DNA from: Sordaria brevicollis
Lineage: Eukaryota > Ascomycota > Sordariomycetes > Sordariales > Sordariaceae
Length of the DNA: 64,000 bases
Assembly: GCA_033439795.1 (NCBI GenBank)
Contig: JAUTDP010000001.1
Coordinates: 3,906,001-3,970,000 of the forward strand
Reading direction: 5' to 3'
Part shown: in pieces, positions 37,563-49,002 of the stretch
How positions within the stretch are numbered: position 1 is the first letter of the stretch
Layout: each line of letters starts with the position of its first letter
Translations under genes and position numbers: made by a program
Notes under the pieces: generated by a model
Told to the model about the DNA's origin: nothing
What the model saw: the letters and a program-made list of their open reading frames with translations, nothing else
Databases searched by the model: none

Positions 37563-39205
37563 CTAATGCGCAGGAAGACCACTCATAAGGTCCTCCTCCT
37601 CTTCTATGTGGAACGACGACTCCTCGAACCCACCGCCCACGCTCTGCATACCCAGCTTCTGCTCGCGAGCCGCGTCAAACTGCCGCCTGATCGTGTGATT
37701 GATGTACTCGCGGTTGCTGGCCAGGCGCTTGTTGGTCGCCTCGATAACGGGCTGGAGGGCCATGATGCCCTGCGCCACCTTGTTCATCTTGGCCGAAAAT
37801 TCCACCTCGGACATGCCCTGCGCTGGCGCCGACAGGAAAGCCAGGAACGCTGGGCTGCCGTCCGTCGGCCGCGCGATTTCACCCTGGAGGCTTCCGTCAA
37901 CAATCATGCTCTGCACGAGCTGGTCGACCGCTTCTACAGTGGACAGCGGCTGACCGGTCTCGGCACTCTGGGTTCGCTCGCGGATCTTCTCGAGTGAAAT
38001 AGTAGTGTAGATGTTCCGCATGTTGATGATTTGCCACCGCTGGTAGTGGGCCAGCACCAGCTTTGCGAGCTCGACGTTGGCCTCGTTCTGCAAGTGTTCG
38101 GAGTTGATGACCTCGAATTCGCGGATCAGATCGGCGGCGGTATTGGACTGGAAGGCCTGGGCCAACAGCTTGTAGGGCTTTCCCTGGATTGCAAAGATCT
38201 TCTTTGCCGCTTGCGAGGTAGTGTCTGGTAGCGTTGGCGGCTGTCCGGTCAGGAGCAGACCGACGAGAATCCATTTGTTATATGCCTCCGTCATGATCTT
38301 GCTGCAGCCGCCGTCCCGCGCCGGGTATGTGACGCATCGCTCCAAGGCGTCGAAGGCTTGCTGCCACCTGCGGCGCTCGATAAAGCACAGGCCACTGATG
38401 AAATCGTACTGAAGCACCATGGAGCTGGTGAGGGCATAGGTGAGCTCGGTGTCGAGATTGATGTATGCTGGTGGCGGCAGAGACATGTCGCTAACGGGTT
38501 GGCTTGTTGACATGCCCTTTGCCGGCATGTAGATAATGGGTTTCTCGATAAGAGGCAGTACTGCTTCGACATTGCCGGTGTTGTATGCCAGTTCGACGAT
38601 GTGGCAATGATGGGATGTGAGGACAGATCCTGACGGGTCGAGCCTTAGAAGCGCAGCAGTGACAACCTCAGCGGCAACGGAAGCCTGTCTTGAAGTCAGC
38701 AACGCTAGCCTCACGGACGAGGAAGAGGTGTGGGAATCCTACAGGAAACAAACCGCGATCGTCGTACGCCGCCTTGAGGACATCTGACCATATGCTTCCC
38801 TTGCATCGTATTTGGCGAGCATCGAACTGGAGTAGGAACTCAGCCATATATGACGCCAAGGTCTCGTGTGCCTGCTGAGTGTTCCACCCGGGTGCCTGTA
38901 GTAAACATTCGAGGACCATAACATATGAAAGGGAGTAGACAGCGGGGTTGACATGCTGCGAACACGCTATCAGGTTAGCTGTTTGGACGATTATTTGTAC
39001 AACGGACACTCCATTCAGAAGGTTTGAGGGAGTACCGGTTGTGTACCTTTAGAATGTCACCGGCTGACTCCCTTATCCATTGAGTATCCTTCTTGATAAT
39101 CTCTCGCACCCTTTTGACATGTTCCTGGCTCTCTTTGTAGTAATTGTTGTCATCAACACCATCGGCCGGTGGGAAGGCCTGCAGGGCCGCAAGGCGTGGG
39201 TCCAT
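37563..39205 (-). CDS. csn3: COP9 signalosome subunit 3 (PCI-domain protein)
   Basis: Three exons on -: 39205-39047, 38955-38743, 38684-37563, encoding 497 aa. Intron 1 (91 bp) has GTACAC..CGCAG. Intron 2 is 58 bp, GTAGGA..GACAG with a GCTGAC branch site, and only this donor/acceptor pair restores the frame (LFP joins ASVAAEVV). The protein starts MDPRLAALQAF, is helical throughout, and carries a PCI-type segment at about 304-404 (ELAKLVLAHYQRWQIINM, YTTISLEKI, VDQLVQSMIVDGSLQGEI). An acidic tail (FHIEEEEDLM) ends the protein. CSN3 is a scaffold subunit of the signalosome that removes Nedd8 from cullin-RING ligases in nucleus and cytosol. In Neurospora the signalosome affects circadian clock and development. 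Identification is from overall similarity to CSN3. Confidence 0.85.
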
Positions 39206-40654
39206 GGCTCGCCGTCTAGTTACGGGATATGTATTCACAGGCGAAGAGCTCGACGGCAGAAAGATAGCGATTGATTGCGGTAGTACTGATAAATATCAAT
39301 GGCTCGGTGCAACACGAGGCCAGCGTCGTCAAAGCTGTTTGTTGCGCGTCGGTGGTATGTAGCTGGTGCCTGCGTGGGGTGCTGCGTCTTCGGAATTCGA
39401 GGCAGAAATACTAGCGACGTTGATGGCTGGATAGAGAAATATGGGTGGTGAAGACGTCGTGTATCGATCGATAAGCTCGCAAGATCTTGGGTGTCAAAAA
39501 AGGATGAGTGGGCAAAGTCAACAAGCCGCGTCAGGATATTCGTGGTATGGGAAAAAGGTGATTATTGTTTGGGTGTGAGCGCGGAATGAAGTTCAGGTTG
39601 TTGAAGAAAGGTAAAAGAGCACCTTTGCGGCCTGTCCTGTAGTGGTGCTTGTGGTCGGTGCAGTGCGCTGGGGACTCAACGCAGCTGTGATTCCAAACGG
39701 AAAGCTCCCCCGCGATTTGGACAACCCGGTGGAGCATGTCAGTGCTAGGATCAGCCTGGCGTTGTGAGGAAAATGGGTGATTGGCTCCTTCAGCAGAGAC
39801 ATGTGGGGGTTCAGCCACAACTCGCGACTCCAGCCTCAGTGGCTTGCGCTGCTGCCCACCAAGGTCCTCAACGACCTCCGTTGAACTCCACACTTGCACA
39901 TAGACGACAGCCTTCAATATCTCATGATGCCTCGACATCACACATATGATGGTTTCCTTTTTCAAGATTCCCTGGCCGTACCTACAAATTTCTCAAATGT
40001 CCGAGTCAAATCAGCAACTTCCAGTCAGTGTCTGCGGGACCTCTACAATGCTATCATATGCTCCCACGAACATCGAAGAGAGCAACACGCCCGGCCCGCG
40101 ATCACTCAAATCATCATCAAAAGCATTTAAATCACCATCCACGTCAGCTCCATGGAGCTAACTATGCTCCCAGGGAATGTCCAAAGAGTGCCAAAACAAC
40201 AAGTCTAGAAAACCAAACATCAGAACACCCCAGTTTAGTGTCCATGGACTACATAGTATTTAGGGCTCAGGGATCCCACCCATGCCTATATCTCCTGTGC
40301 CGCACAGTACCTTCATTTTCCTTTTGATATTGTTCGTTCGCAGTGTTCTTCCTCAAAATAACCTTTGTTCTGGATCCGTTCCCCCCTAACTTTCGACGAA
40401 CGAATGCTAAATAGAGCATATGGTCGATATCCTCCGGCATCCGTCCATTCTCCCAAAAAGCTTCGCATATATGACGCCCCACAACACAGACTGCTCCGAC
40501 TCGCCCACCGGCTGATGATGGGATGTATAGGGGAAACTCCCTTTTTCGATTGCCGTTATGGTTGCCAAATAGTGGCTTCTTCTGACATGCCACTAAGGCC
40601 TTGTCGTTGTCACTGACCAGTAGTGTACCCGTGGATTACAGCTGCCTAAGGCGA
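39206..40654. other. Intergenic region between csn3 start and the CCCH gene 3' end
   Basis: 1.45 kb containing the csn3 promoter and leader and the 3' UTR of the CCCH gene. ORFs up to 144 codons occur on both strands and overlap; none has recognisable domains or a consistent codon pattern. No repeat or RNA gene seen. Confidence 0.45.
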
Positions 40655-42566
40655 CTACTCCCGGCTCACCTGGTCAGTGTCCCGAGACCATTTCCAGATA
40701 CTCTCATCATCTTCGTGAACAGGTCTGGGCCAAGGAAGCGCGGTACCACGACCTTCATTGCCTTCGGCAAGCTGTTTAAGTTGAACTTGCTGCTGCTGCG
40801 GTAGATGGACCTGGACTCCTCCTCCTCCTGGCGAGCCGCCTTCCTCCTTGCCCTCATTATCGGAGCTGTCAGGAGTTGTGGTGGCTGGAAGAAGGCGATA
40901 AGGTTGAGTCTGAGGATGGGGAGGAAAGCCGGGAGGAGCCGCGATACGGCGGTAATTGTTGATGATGCTGGGATCGCCGAGAGGATCGCGACGTTGAAGT
41001 TGGGCGGGTTGCCCAATGGGACCGAATCGGCAAGGACCTTGGCTTAGAATCTGAGAGCCTGTTGGACAAAAGTGTGTTAGTTGAGTGTAAGATGAACACA
41101 AGATGCCACAGGTATCGTTTGCTTACCAGTGGGAATTCGAGAAGGTCCAGAAGGACCACCGCCGACATTCGGACGCCAGTTGTTCAGCTCCCGAGGGCTC
41201 GAGCTCTTCTCACGTTGATAACCACCGCCTCCGAAGGCCTTAGTCCCTATGCTATTGCCAGTGGTATTCTGACTTCCTGGTCCCATCACCTCGTCAATAC
41301 CACTACCAGTAGTCGATCCATGGTCAGCGGACCCTCGGCGCGAGATAGGACTACCAGAAGCCGTAGTCAGAGACCGGCCACGAAGACCCCCACTGCGAAG
41401 CGCGGTAGACAGGTCCATTGACCCCTTGCTTGTATTCGGCGAGTCATCGTTGTTGGGCAACACCTGTCTCTGTCTCATCAGCTCGGCTTGTTGCCGCTTA
41501 TACCAAGCAGGCAAACCATGGAAAAGGCCAAGCATGTGCTGCGTGGCCCTGTCGTACGGCATCTCATGCTTGTACTTGCAACCCTGCTGAGTGAAGGCAC
41601 AGGTGCCCTCGTGAACCCACTTGTCGCAGAAGATCTTGGCTCGCTTGGGACCTTGCCCGTGGAGGGGAGGGGGAGTCAAGTAAGCGGCGGCGGCGGCGGA
41701 CTGGTGGTGAGTGAGGCTCGTGTTAGTGTTGGCTGCTGGGCTCTTGCTGGCCAAGACAATCTGGTCGATCTGCGACTACGATAAATCAGCCTGTCAGTTA
41801 TACATTCTCCGCGTTATTCAGGTGTGACATGGTGGGGTGGGGCATCTCTTGTTGGCAAAGTCCAGGATGGTTTTCTTTTCCCTGGGGATTAGAGCTAACT
41901 GTGATAGTGATACAGGGACTGTATACTATTACATACCTGAACAGCGTCCTTCTGCGCCACCTGAGTCTGAACCGGTTCCACATTGGTATTGCGATCCTTG
42001 GCATCCAAAGCCTGGGGAAGCCGAAGAACGAACAGACGAGAGGCGTCCGTCTCGTAGGCCGGCACTCCCACAAGGGGAGGCAGCATATCAGCCGGGATCA
42101 GTCTCGTGTAGCGACCATTTCCGCGGTCGTAGGCATAGGCATAGAACTGTTGCGGATATTGCGGCTCCGCGTCATGGCGTGCCTGTTGCAATGTCTCCTC
42201 CTCTTCATGCTGTTGCTGGAGCCTTTGCCTGTCAAGAACGAAGCGCGCGTTCTGAGCAAAGGGGCCTTGAGCGACAGCAGCCTCTATTCTGGGAGAAGAC
42301 CGAGTGGCGACGATTGCAGTATGGCGAGATTGTTCCCATTCCGGGCTGGACTCCTCAGAGTTGGTGGTAAGCTCCGTCTCCGACTGGTTTCTGGGAGGGG
42401 TCGGGGCCATGTCCATTCTCATCGGGGAGGATACGGGCGACCCTCTTTGCAGTCTCCAGTGAGTGTCAAGATCCCTTCGCTTGACCGAGATAGGTAAAAG
42501 AGGCTTTGGAAGCTCGTTAACGGGGGAGTGTTGATCTGGCTCCATGGTGTCTGAAAGGCGCGGCAA
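40655..42566 (-). CDS. Single CCCH zinc-finger protein, putative RNA-binding
   Basis: Three exons on -: 42566-41937, 41775-41127, 41058-40655, encoding 560 aa. Intron 1 is GTATGT..TAG; a CAG 6 bp further in is an alternative acceptor that would drop two residues. Intron 2 is GTAAGC..ACAG. The start could be 42566 or the in-frame ATG at 42545. The N-terminal 210 residues are hydrophilic, with a Gln-rich coiled-coil-like part (RQRLQQQHEEEETLQQ) and a YAYAYDRGNGRYTRLIP segment. One zinc finger C-x8-C-x6-C-x3-H lies at Cys260, Cys269, Cys276, His280 (CDKWVHEGTC..GCKYKH), followed by AWYKRQQAELMRQ. The rest is Pro/Ser/Gly-rich and ends acidic. Such fingers usually bind RNA. A nuclear or cytoplasmic RNA-regulatory role is an inference; the specific family is not known to me. 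Confidence 0.8.
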
Positions 42567-45500
42567 ATATGATCGAGGAAAGGAAAAGGCCGGCTCTATA
42601 GTATCGTGTGGGGAACTAGGTCTTTCTGTCTGTGACCGGACAAGACACTCTGGAATACCAGACGTACGAATGGAGAAAGACTGAAAGTTCGATGTTCTAG
42701 TGTTGAGAAGGTTGAGATTGAAGCTAGTTCCGACCCTGCTAACAAGGATCCAGAAGTTGAGTTGGCCTCTGATTGATGGGCGTTGAGAGGGGTATTAGTA
42801 ACGACAGAGTAGTACGTGTGAATGACCAACTCATCCATGCCGAGTATAGGAAAGGGAAAGCAAAATGGTTTGATGGCGGACCGGATCAACGATGTGACGA
42901 CACGCAAAACACTGTTGGGATGATTAGCATGACGCTGAATGGCCGTGATTGTGAGTGCCAAATGTTGCTAGACCGCCACGAGAGATGGAATGACACCAAA
43001 GGAAAACGCTTAGCAAAGAGCGTGGGCAACAATGAAAACACACACACCATCAATGATGCCAACGGCTTAGTGCTATCAAGCTGGCCACACCCTTGATTCC
43101 TTACAAACGAGGGACCTGGTCGAGAGGGCAAGATCCTGGGTATCTACCTTTAGTATTTATACCGCCTGTTCATCTCCACAGCTGCGCCTTGAACGAAGGA
43201 AAAGAAGAACAGAAATGGCGGAGAGTGAGCAGCAAGCCGTTAGGAAATGTGTGGCAAGCGGTGGCCGGGGAAGATTCGCCTGACATTCCCGAGCCGGGGA
43301 TCTGGGAAAGTTATATCAAAGCAACCAAGGAGTGCCGAGCAAAAGCCGGGAGCCGCAATGAAAGCATCTACGCCTTCCAGAGTGGATGACCAGGAGAATA
43401 GATGGTGAAATGCATTGGCGAATTAGGTATTTTGGAGTGACGGGCCAACGTTTTCTACCCTGTCCGCCCTTCCGCTTTCCGTCTACAGGGGCCTTGCTGA
43501 GCTGCCTTTCTGAAGTGTCGTTGTTGTGATGTTGCGTTCGATTTATGTGGTCGGGCACGGTAGTTGAGGCACAGATCCGCTTCCCCGGGATTGGTTAGAG
43601 GCTAGGTAGATGGGCGGATAGGTGCTTGATGATTGCAGTGATGTTGGCTTGCATGTTGCGGATGCGGCGAAGCTAAGAGAGCCACGGGGGAGGTGTGACG
43701 CTAGTACATACATGCTTTCCTGAGTAGCACAAAGTGGTCGTGGAAGCTGGAAGTACAACAGGACCGATGTGGCTTGTGGATTGTCGGTATGCAAAGTCTG
43801 TGGAGAGCTTGGCCGTGGCTGGGCGAGTCGATTTTGGAGAAGGGAAGATGAATACATGGCGATGGTAGGAGGAGTTGGACTGACTTTGATCGAGTACATA
43901 TAGGTAACAGCGGAGCAGATTACGTCCACGGCAAACAAATCTTTCGCACACGTCGCACTTCAGCCTCCAATATGAGTTGAGTGGAAATAGGGGCTTCGAG
44001 TAACGTATTTTTGTTAGGAGGAGCGTGATGATGAGATCAGGGAATCCAACACTTTCCGCAACACGGAGTGTACTTTCAGCATGCTCGAGAGCCTTTGTCT
44101 TGTTCCTTCCTCCCGCCCAACACAGGCCAAACGTCCTGTGAGTGAAAAGAGGTGTCTAGGAGTCAAGAGCATAGCTGGTAGGCATGTCGGCACTCGTTGA
44201 AGTTAGCCTGTGTCCTAATGTCCCTCTCTGTTTCCCTTGTTCCCTTTTGTGTGTCACTACAGTCGTGTATTTTTTGATACTTGACATAACATACCGCAAA
44301 CGAACGAGCCGCCGCAATGGTAACATCATGAGCCAGTTGGACAGCGGTGAAGTCAGTACCACGAACCAATTAAATCTAGAAAAAGCCATTGCAGTTACGA
44401 TCTTGGTCAAAATACCAGTAATCATTAAAACCTCCGCTGGCGTGGCGTGTTTGTTCGGAGTCCATGCGCTCGTTGTTGATATTGTATGTTAGCTCTTTTA
44501 GCATACTTAAATCAGTCTGTGTGATTATCCCATAAACGGCAGGGCCGGCAAGACCAGAAAGGACATGGAAAAAAGCAAAAGAGATCCAGAGCAAACGCAA
44601 GACCCTGGGGAAGGCAGCATCCATGGCAATGCCGGAGGCTATTCTTTACGGATACTTGCATCTTTTCCATGTTCTGGCTCCACGTGACAAACAAGGAAAA
44701 GCCAAAACTCCAGGGAAGTTCTGATGAGCGGCGAACCTATTTGCTTCAGCAGGTGGAACATGTCCTCCTAGGTAGGTCTCCCTCTCATGAGGCCTGGTTG
44801 CCTGGTGTTTGTACAGTGTCTTGACTGTTATGACCATGGTAATCCTGGGAGCCATCTTGCGCCTAGCATTGCACAAAATTTCCAGTGCTGTTCTGTTGTT
44901 GAGAGTTCAAGATTGCTGATATTGACAATGAATCCTATACTTTCCGGGCAACCAAAAAGTAATGGCGTCAAGGGCCACCATACAAGCTTCTCTTTTTCAC
45001 TGTACATCATTTCGAAAAATACGTAAGAAGGATATCCCTGCGCAGGGTTCGCTACTTCTTCGATTTACTCCTCTTAATGTATTTTCGGTTCTTCAGGCAC
45101 ACGATCATTTCTTACTATAGCGACCATGAACTGGTATATACGTACGACCAAATGTCGGTACCGAAGCGACCATATCTTCGGTTTCGCGGCTTTCTCGAGC
45201 ACCAAACCTTCCCTGCTAAAGTGTAGCCAGTACCCAGCAAATTGCGGCACAGATATCTGAGTTCCGGAAAGAAAAATTAGTGATAAAGACGTTGTTAGTA
45301 CAAAGTTAATCTAGCACCAGGACAACATATCGGGTCAAGAGACGCCACATATAAAGTGCCGGTATAAAATCACTAGTTGGACCAAATATCTCATATAAAT
45401 ATGACAGCCAGGGATACGGTCGAGGGTTGAGAAGCTAAGGTCACATATAAAGAATGGACTTAAGAAATAATGGAGGAAGTTCTAGAGAAGTCGCACATAA

Positions 45501-45947
45501 TAAAAGCGAGTGGTAGTAAAAGCCTAGAAGCGCGGAAAATTGGATTCCCGAGTTGAAAATAAGTAAACACTACCCTCATCTCGAGACTTCGTTCCGTTTC
45601 TCTGTGCCCCAAAACTCGACGCAAAAGCCAAAAATGCAGTAACACTAACTAGAGCCCTTCCCAACAACAAATATCCGAGGGTAGGCATCTCATTAAGCCA
45701 GCCAGCAATAGTAGAGACAAAATAGAACGACTCCCTATCAGGTGAGATGCCCAGAAGCAGTCTATCCTCTTTTCCCATCGTGTTGGAAATGACCAATACC
45801 CAAACAGCCAGCTGGTCCAGCCATATTCGCCAAGTCCCGTGCTATCCTGCTTACCCCATTCTAATCGTCTTACGCGGTTTCGTGCTCCCAGGGTTCATGC
45901 TATTCCTGTTAACTCAGGTAAGAAAGTCGTCTTCCAAGTCGTTGAAT
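42567..45947. other. Long intergenic region upstream of the CCCH gene
   Basis: 3.4 kb with no well-supported gene apart from a possible degenerate small gene at 44163-44624. It must hold the CCCH promoter and leader and the 3' UTR of the 46-kb hypothetical gene. ORFs of 60-131 codons are scattered on both strands without domains. Part of it (about 45230-45480) is moderately AT-rich but not RIP-like. Confidence 0.45.
44163..44624 (-). pseudogene. Possible broken small membrane-protein gene
   Basis: One - frame starts with ATG at 44624 and runs MDAAFPRVLRLLWISFAFF then HVLSGLAGPAVYG, a good membrane segment. It continues to GGFNDYWYFDQDRNCNGFF and meets TAG (44376-44378) and TAA (44370-44372). 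It then resumes in the same frame with LVRGTDFTAVQLAHDVTIAA and RSFAVCYVKYQKIHD until 44163. The continuity of protein-like sequence across two close stops suggests a decayed or misassembled gene. An alternative is an intron: GTATGC..GCCAG (70 bp) joins the first part to another frame. I cannot decide, and I do not recognise the family. Confidence 0.3.
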
Positions 45948-46993
45948 CTACCGTCCAGGAGGAAACCAATTCGCTCTCGTCGGGGGTTTCCACTCGGCAT
46001 GTAGCCTTTCCAATTCACCTGGTTGCAAAGGCTCCAACTCTTCCCCATCTCCTTCCAACCGGATCCACTCCTTAAGGCTTCTATGGCCATCTAAGTTTTG
46101 TTGAAATGATCGAGTGTTAGTAAGGATATTGAACAATGCCTCAATTTTCGTTGAGCGTGTTGCTTACCTGCATAGACTGTTTTTGCCCCTTCCTCGACCG
46201 TCACTACATCGGAGACCACCACACCCGCCGTAAACCACCGGTCGTTCAACTGCCCTTTCTCATGATCAGGATAATCCCGAGCTCTTTCAATGGGGCGATC
46301 TGGGGCCGTCTCAACTGGGCCTGCCTCAACGATATGATCTAGGGCTGGCTCATTGGGGGCGGTCTCAACAGCCTGATCTGGGGCTGCCTCCTCGGGGGCA
46401 CCTGGAGCATTCTCAATGAGCTGGTCGGCAGGCGCCCAGAACCATTTCGGATTCCTTTCATTCACAATTCCCATTTGGACCTCGATCTCGAATTTTACCC
46501 TGAACCGACCGGTTGCGGGGCATTTGAAATCCTTGACAATAAGATACAGCAGCGCTTCCCTGAGATCGTGGACAATATTGTGGCGTCTAGTCTTGAGAGC
46601 GTCCGCGTCTGTAAAAACTAGCGTTTGGAGGTTGGTGGGGTTCGGTTGTGCTTTGCCTTCAGAGACTTCAGGTTGTAGAGACACTGAAACCCTGATGGCC
46701 TTCCAATGCTGTGGTGACGGCCACAACATCTTGAGTACCATACTTGGGATGCTCTCGTTCAGGCCCACATGAGAGGGTGGTTGCTGAATAATCTTAGCGT
46801 GGAAGAAGTGCGGACGCCAGAAGTCGAGGTCTAAGTCCCATGGCCATTCCGGGGCCGAGAAATGATTTTCCATAATGTTCGCTATACCCATCCGGTGAAG
46901 GACGATTGGGTTGATGAGTTGGCCACTCTCATCTCTGTCTTGATGTGCAATTGTGAACCCTGGAGGATATGACGTTGACTCGGTTGCTGACAT
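45948..46993 (-). CDS. Hypothetical protein, two exons
   Basis: Exons 46993-46168 and 46090-45948 on - encode 322 aa. The 77-bp intron has GTAAGC, a TTACTAAC branch and CTTAG, and joins G+AT to give VYADGHRSLKEWIRLEGDG. The N-terminal half is globular-looking (PEWPWDLDLDFWRPHFFHAK, LREALLYLIVKDFKCPATG, GRFRVKFEIEVQMGIVN). Residues about 190-240 are a low-complexity Ala/Pro/Glu stretch with degenerate ETAP/EAAPD repeats, and the C-terminus is Trp- and Pro-rich. There is no signal peptide, no membrane segment, and no family I recognise. The good intron and long frame support a real gene, possibly lineage-restricted. Confidence 0.65.
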
Positions 46994-49002
46994 TGTGTTG
47001 CTGTGTGCTCTTGGCTAAGATGTTGCTGAGGTTTGGAACAAGGAAAGTGACAAAGGGAGAAGAAGATGCTGGGCGGTTGTTAATGACTACTGGATCAAGT
47101 GTGATTTGTAGACCTCTTATATAGACCAGCAGAAGTGCCTTCAGCACATAACCGAGACTCTGTGCTGTTGGCAACTCGAGCTTATACACTTTCAACCAAC
47201 ACACCTACGTTGGCTGAATCCCTTCGGCGTCTAGATTAGGTGGTGCGGAATTCTCATATTCAACGACAGGGTGCAGACGACTTTCTTCGTAACTGTCATC
47301 AACGTATCCAGTTTATACATATAACAATGCCAAATCATCACGATAGTAATAACGCCGAGGTGAAAGGACGGCGGTTAGATTCCTGTTGACAGCGGGTTGT
47401 TGGTCCTGTAAAGATTTCTGAGTGAGTCCGGTGCCTGCCTGTCCCGGCCGCGTCAACGTGGATCGCCTTGTGACTTCCAACGACACCATTCTCTCTCATG
47501 ACTTGTTCGTCATGATGTAAATTTCTACATCGAAGTGGACAAATGGCGATGGTTGTCAAAAGCGGGTCGTTGGTTTTGACATATCAAGGGAGTGTCTCGC
47601 CCGAGCCGTGCCAACACTACGGTGAGCTGCTTGACTTCCAACAACAACAACAACGACATTATCATCACCAACATCAAAGGGCTACTGGCATGCCAGCTGC
47701 GCTTTCAGCTTTGTCCGAGAGAATCCCAAAACTTTTTCTACGTCCAGTTTCGTGTTGCGTTACGCCGACATTCAACATCGATACAACGACCCAACGACCC
47801 AATTTCGTTCTTCCTTTATGTTATGTTCTCATGAAGAATGTAGATAGTTGAACTCGCCATCCTACGAAAGGTCCATCTTTAACTCGAGTAACCAACTGCC
47901 CTCGAACAAAATTGAATGTTGCATCAGCATTGGCAAAGTCCTTACTAGTACTCTCCCTCCCTCTCGATCCGAGTCAGCTACCTCGAAATACCTCTGGAAC
48001 TCTCCCTTAGCGCATCGCCCACCCGGCGCCTCAATCCGGAGGACACGATCACACCAACACCAAGCGTACCTTCCTTCATGTGAAGGAAACTGCCAATATT
48101 GACCGGATCATGGGGTGAAGCTTTCATCTAAACTGCATCTATTGGCCCTCGGGCTTGCCTGGACAGCCATTTCTCCAGCTAAAGGCTAATATACCATGAC
48201 CTTACCGGCACCACTCGTTTTGCAGAAATGTAAATGGAGACAGGTCGGTGCAAAAGCATAACCTGACAAAAAAGTCAAGTCAACAAGCAAAAAGCTAACA
48301 TGGCAAAAAGATGAGAGAGTTGAGTGGGGAAAAAGCAAAAAAAAAAAAAAAAAAAACATACAACACCAGGGATTCGCTGGTCGTCACCGACCCAACTACT
48401 AGTCTGGCCCTCACTGGCTTATCTATGGGAGAGCGGACGGGATCCCGAGTTTTCCAGTGGGTATGGTCGTATGTGCTTGTTCCGTAGTAACATTGTGTTT
48501 ATCAAGCCATGTCCAATAGGAACTTACTTGTAGGTAGCCAAAGGACCAAGGTTCCCAAAAGGCTTTTAACGGACCTTCACTCCTTGTCACTCACTGCCAA
48601 GCAACTCTACGTCACTCATTACGGTTAACTCATATGGCTATACTGACGAGTTTGCTGCTTGCTATATAGAGCTTGCTATGTGAATGGGAAAGGAAGAAGC
48701 TTGATTTGCTGGTCCAAGCATCTAACTTTTCTAGACCTTTCTCCCCCGTTCATCCATGGATATGACTAAGCCTGGCAATCGCAAACCATCAAACTGCTCC
48801 ATCATCAAGAAGTCATGCTCAAGCAAGCGATAGAAACTCAAGACCGAAATGCGAAGGCTTGTTAGGTAAACGTAGGTACAAGACATAATTTCAAACAATA
48901 CAACTAGACCAACTCATCCATCCATCCGTCATCCATCCCAATGTATCCATTCCGCCTTTCTCCTTCCTCATGGTATCACCTGTCAAAAAGACCTTTCCGC
49001 CC
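46994..49002. other. Intergenic region left of the remodeller gene
   Basis: 2 kb between the start of the 46-kb hypothetical gene and the 3' end of the remodeller. It contains CAACAA microsatellite sequence near 47640, a homopolymer A run near 48338-48356, and CATC repeats near 48910 in the remodeller 3' flank. Small ORFs lack domains. No gene proposed. Confidence 0.45.
48338..48356 (+). repeat. Poly-A homopolymer run
   Basis: An uninterrupted run of about 19 A residues, preceded by GGAAAAAGC. It is a simple repeat in intergenic DNA, with no poly-A retroelement attached. Confidence 0.8.
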
